Source of the DNA: Propionibacteriaceae bacterium
GTDB taxonomy: Bacteria > Actinomycetota > Actinomycetes > Propionibacteriales > Propionibacteriaceae
NCBI GenBank assembly: GCA_030538175.1
Contig: JAUNUL010000111.1
Span: forward strand, 1-8,712
Direction: 5' to 3'
DNA: 8,712 bases
Shown here: positions 6,697 to 8,712 of the stretch, one piece after another
How the letters are laid out: each line of letters starts with the position of its first letter
How positions within the stretch are numbered: the stretch's first letter is position 1
Notes under the pieces: generated by a model
What the model saw: only the letters and a program-made list of their open reading frames with translations
The model's database searches: none
Told to the model about the DNA's origin: nothing
Program-made: the position numbers and the translations under genes

Positions 6697-7521
6697 ATGC
6701 GCGTCGCACGCTTTTCCACCGGGGCAGACCCGGTCTTTGGTCTTGTTGAGCTCGCCGAGGACGGCGGGGATCATCCCGACACCGTGGCGGTGATCAGCGG
6801 TGACCCGTTGGCCACCTCGGTCCAGTTCACCGGGGAACGTCACGCCCTGGCCGATGTTCGCCTCCTGGCGCCGGTGATTCCGCGGAGCAAGGTGATCGCG
6901 GTCGGCCCGAACTATGCCGAGTTGGCGAAGGATCTGGGCCAGGAGTTGAGTGACACCCCCGTCACGTTCTTCAAGCCGAACACTGCGGTGATCGGGCCGG
7001 ACGAGGCCATCATCTATCCGGATTTTTCGTCCGAAGTCGGGTTCGAGGGCGAGCTCGCGGTCGTCATCGGCCGGATCTGCAAGGAGGTCCCGCCGGAGCG
7101 GGTCCAGGACGTGATCTTCGGGTACACGGTCGGCAACGACGTGTCGGCCCGGGACATCCAGTTCAACGAGGCACAGTGGAGCCGGGCCAAGGGCTTCGAC
7201 ACCTCCTGCCCCCTGGGTCCGTGGATCACCTGTCACCTGTCGGTGGAGGAGGCGCAGAATCTGCGCATCACCACGACCCTCGACGGTGAGGTCCACCAGG
7301 ACGCCTCGACCTCGCAGATGAACCATTCGATCCGGGATCTGGTCTCGTTCATCTCGGGTTATATGACCTTGTTGCCCGGTGACGTCCTGTTGACCGGCAC
7401 CCCCGGTGGTGTGGGCCTCATGGAGCCCGGGCAGACCGTCAGTGTCAGCATCGAACAACTCGGCACGCTCACCAACCCGGTGGTCGCCAGCCGCACCAAC
7501 CCCGCAGGAGCTCAGCAGTGA
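6697..7521 (+). CDS. Fumarylacetoacetate hydrolase (FAH) superfamily protein
   Basis: A 274-residue FAH-fold protein; members hydrolyse, decarboxylate or isomerise 2-oxo acids with a bound Mg2+ or Mn2+. A short N-terminal domain (1-60) precedes the FAH domain starting at [11 protein letters not shown] (66-76). Metal ligands are visible: E117 and E119 in [10 protein letters not shown] and D148 in [21 protein letters not shown] (164-176) and [10 protein letters not shown] (231-240) are also family signatures. The exact substrate cannot be told. Names such as 2-hydroxyhepta-2,4-diene-1,7-dioate isomerase or acylpyruvase/oxaloacetate decarboxylase are transferred labels. Unusually, the NYxxHxxE segment that carries the catalytic His-Glu pair in FAHD1-type enzymes reads NYAELAKD, so the His is Leu76 and the Glu is Asp79. 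The gene overlaps gltX by 4 nt. From memory, the Mycobacterium tuberculosis pair Rv2993c/gltS near leuB is the same arrangement, hinting at a conserved but unexplained link. Confidence 0.9.
   Translation: MRVARFSTGADPVFGLVELAEDGGDHPDTVAVISGDPLATSVQFTGERHALADVRLLAPVIPRSKVIAVGPNYAELAKDLGQELSDTPVTFFKPNTAVIGPDEAIIYPDFSSEVGFEGELAVVIGRICKEVPPERVQDVIFGYTVGNDVSARDIQFNEAQWSRAKGFDTSCPLGPWITCHLSVEEAQNLRITTTLDGEVHQDASTSQMNHSIRDLVSFISGYMTLLPGDVLLTGTPGGVGLMEPGQTVSVSIEQLGTLTNPVVASRTNPAGAQQ
7506..7510 (+). promoter_or_regulatory. gltX ribosome binding site
   Basis: AGGAG at 7506-7510, inside the end of the FAH-family gene, lies 7 nt before the GTG at 7518. It fixes the gltX start and is the best Shine-Dalgarno in the window, as expected for an internal gene of an operon. 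Confidence 0.8.
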
Positions 7522-8712
7522 CCGACGCCCACGCGTCCACCAGTGAACATGTCAGCACGGTTGATGAGTCGGAGGTGCTCGGGGGGATCGAACCGCATGA
7601 GGTTCGCGTACGCTTCCCACCCTCGCCCACCGGCAATCTGCACGTGGGCAACGTCCGCAGCGCCCTGTTCAACTGGGCCTTCGCCCGCCACTTCGGTGGC
7701 ACGTTCGTGCTCCGGATCGAGGACACCGACGTCGCCCGCAGCACCGAGGAGTCGCTGCAGGGCGTTCTCGACGCGCTCGACTGGCTCGGTCTGCAGCCTG
7801 ACGAAGGACCGGTCCAGGGCGGCCCGTATGCGCCGTATGTGCAGTCGGCTCGCCGGGAGGTGTACGCCGACATCGTCGCGCAGCTGATCGAGGGTGGCCA
7901 TGCCTATCGCTGCTATTGCACCCGCGAGGAGTCCGAGGAGCGGATCGCGGCGGCCGGGGGTGACGCCCAGGGCGGCTATGACGGGCACTGCCGCACGCTG
8001 AGCGACGAGCAGGTCGCCGCCTTCGAAGCCGAGGAGCGGGCGTTCGTCGTGCGCATGCGCATGCCCGATCGCGACATCACTTTCCATGACCTCGTGCGTG
8101 GGGAAATCACTTTTGGTGTCGGGCATGTCCCGGACTATGTGATCGTGCGCGGCAACGGTGATCCGCTCTACACGCTGGTCAACCCGGTCGACGATTCACT
8201 CATGCGGATCACCCACGTCCTGCGCGGTGAGGACCTGCTGTCGTCCACCCCGCGCCAGATCGTGCTCTATGAGGCGCTGGCCGCGCTCGGGATCGGGTCG
8301 GGCCGCACGCCGATGTTCGGTCACCTGCCGATGGTGATGGGGGAGGGCAACCGCCGCCTGTCCAAGCGGGATGCCGGTTCGGGGCTCGCTGAGTATCGCG
8401 AGCGGGGCTTCCTGCCCGAGGGGCTGTTGAACTATTTGGCGCTGCTGGGCTGGGCGATCGCCGAGGACCGCGACGTGTTCACGATGGCGGAGATGGTCGA
8501 GGCCTTCGATATCCGCCGCGTCAGCGGCAACCCGGCCCGCTTCGATCCGAAGAAGTGCGAGGCGATCAACGCCGCCCACATCCGGATGCTGTCGGACGCC
8601 GAGCTGGTGCCGCATCTGGTGCCGTTCATGGTGGCGGCCGGGTTGGTCACCGATCCGCCGCAGGCCGATGAGCTCGCGAAGCTCGAGGGGGCAACGCCGC
8701 TGATCAAGGAGC
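7518..8712 (+). CDS. gltX: Glutamyl-tRNA synthetase (3' end outside window)
   Basis: Charges tRNA-Glu with glutamate using ATP; in many actinobacteria the enzyme also misacylates tRNA-Gln for later amidation by GatCAB, but this cannot be judged here. The frame is open from GTG 7518 to the window end (398 codons), so the C-terminal anticodon-binding part is incomplete. Class I signatures are clear: [20 protein letters not shown] (30-49), with HVGN (42-45) in place of HIGH, and RLSKR (280-284) as the KMSKS loop. RIEDTD lies between them. A CxC followed by YDGHC (at CYCTREE and about 20 residues on) resembles the zinc-binding insertion of bacterial GluRS, with three cysteines; the fourth ligand is not at its usual place. 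About 28 extra residues, acidic and Ser/Thr-rich, precede the conserved core. The GTGA overlap with the FAH-family gene and the AGGAG site indicate translational coupling. Confidence 0.96.
   Translation, partial: MTDAHASTSEHVSTVDESEVLGGIEPHEVRVRFPPSPTGNLHVGNVRSALFNWAFARHFGGTFVLRIEDTDVARSTEESLQGVLDALDWLGLQPDEGPVQGGPYAPYVQSARREVYADIVAQLIEGGHAYRCYCTREESEERIAAAGGDAQGGYDGHCRTLSDEQVAAFEAEERAFVVRMRMPDRDITFHDLVRGEITFGVGHVPDYVIVRGNGDPLYTLVNPVDDSLMRITHVLRGEDLLSSTPRQIVLYEALAALGIGSGRTPMFGHLPMVMGEGNRRLSKRDAGSGLAEYRERGFLPEGLLNYLALLGWAIAEDRDVFTMAEMVEAFDIRRVSGNPARFDPKKCEAINAAHIRMLSDAELVPHLVPFMVAAGLVTDPPQADELAKLEGATPLIKE

Overview
The window is ordinary chromosomal DNA of a high-GC Gram-positive bacterium, most likely an actinomycete. 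Coding regions are GC-rich with strong G/C third positions, GTG starts are common, and several genes have no Shine-Dalgarno but a -10-like hexamer 6-7 nt before the start codon, as in leaderless actinobacterial mRNAs. The leuB / FAH-family / gltX neighbourhood also resembles the mycobacterial one (from memory). A Propionibacteriaceae-like host is possible but cannot be proven here.

Layout: (1) the 3' half of ilvC (1-538, +), closed by a strong hairpin terminator at 578-615; (2) a small membrane-anchored protein of unknown function (674-1246, +); (3) a terminator-like hairpin (1258-1293) between it and the convergent leuB (1328-2395, -); (4) a divergent leuB/ilvE promoter region (2396-2499) with a perfect 9-bp inverted repeat; (5) ilvE (2500-3591, +) and cimA (3668-5275, +); (6) deoA, thymidine phosphorylase (5353-6648, -); (7) a 48-bp divergent promoter region (6649-6696) full of GCCGG/CCGGC half-sites; (8) an FAH-superfamily enzyme (6697-7521, +) overlapping by 4 nt the start of gltX, glutamyl-tRNA synthetase (7518 to beyond the window end, +).

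How the genes fit together: IlvC, LeuB, IlvE and CimA are branched-chain amino-acid enzymes. CimA makes citramalate from pyruvate and acetyl-CoA. LeuCD (not in the window) and LeuB can carry it to 2-oxobutyrate, giving isoleucine without threonine. IlvC supplies the shared reductoisomerase step and IlvE the final transamination. LeuB thus probably serves both leucine and isoleucine. DeoA (pyrimidine deoxynucleoside salvage) sits between this block and the FAH/gltX pair and has no obvious metabolic link to either.

No phage, insertion sequence, CRISPR array, RNA gene or clear novel system was seen. The points most worth checking are the repeated leaderless promoter layout, the two symmetrical operator candidates in the divergent regions, and the loss of the expected catalytic His/Glu pair in the FAH-family protein.
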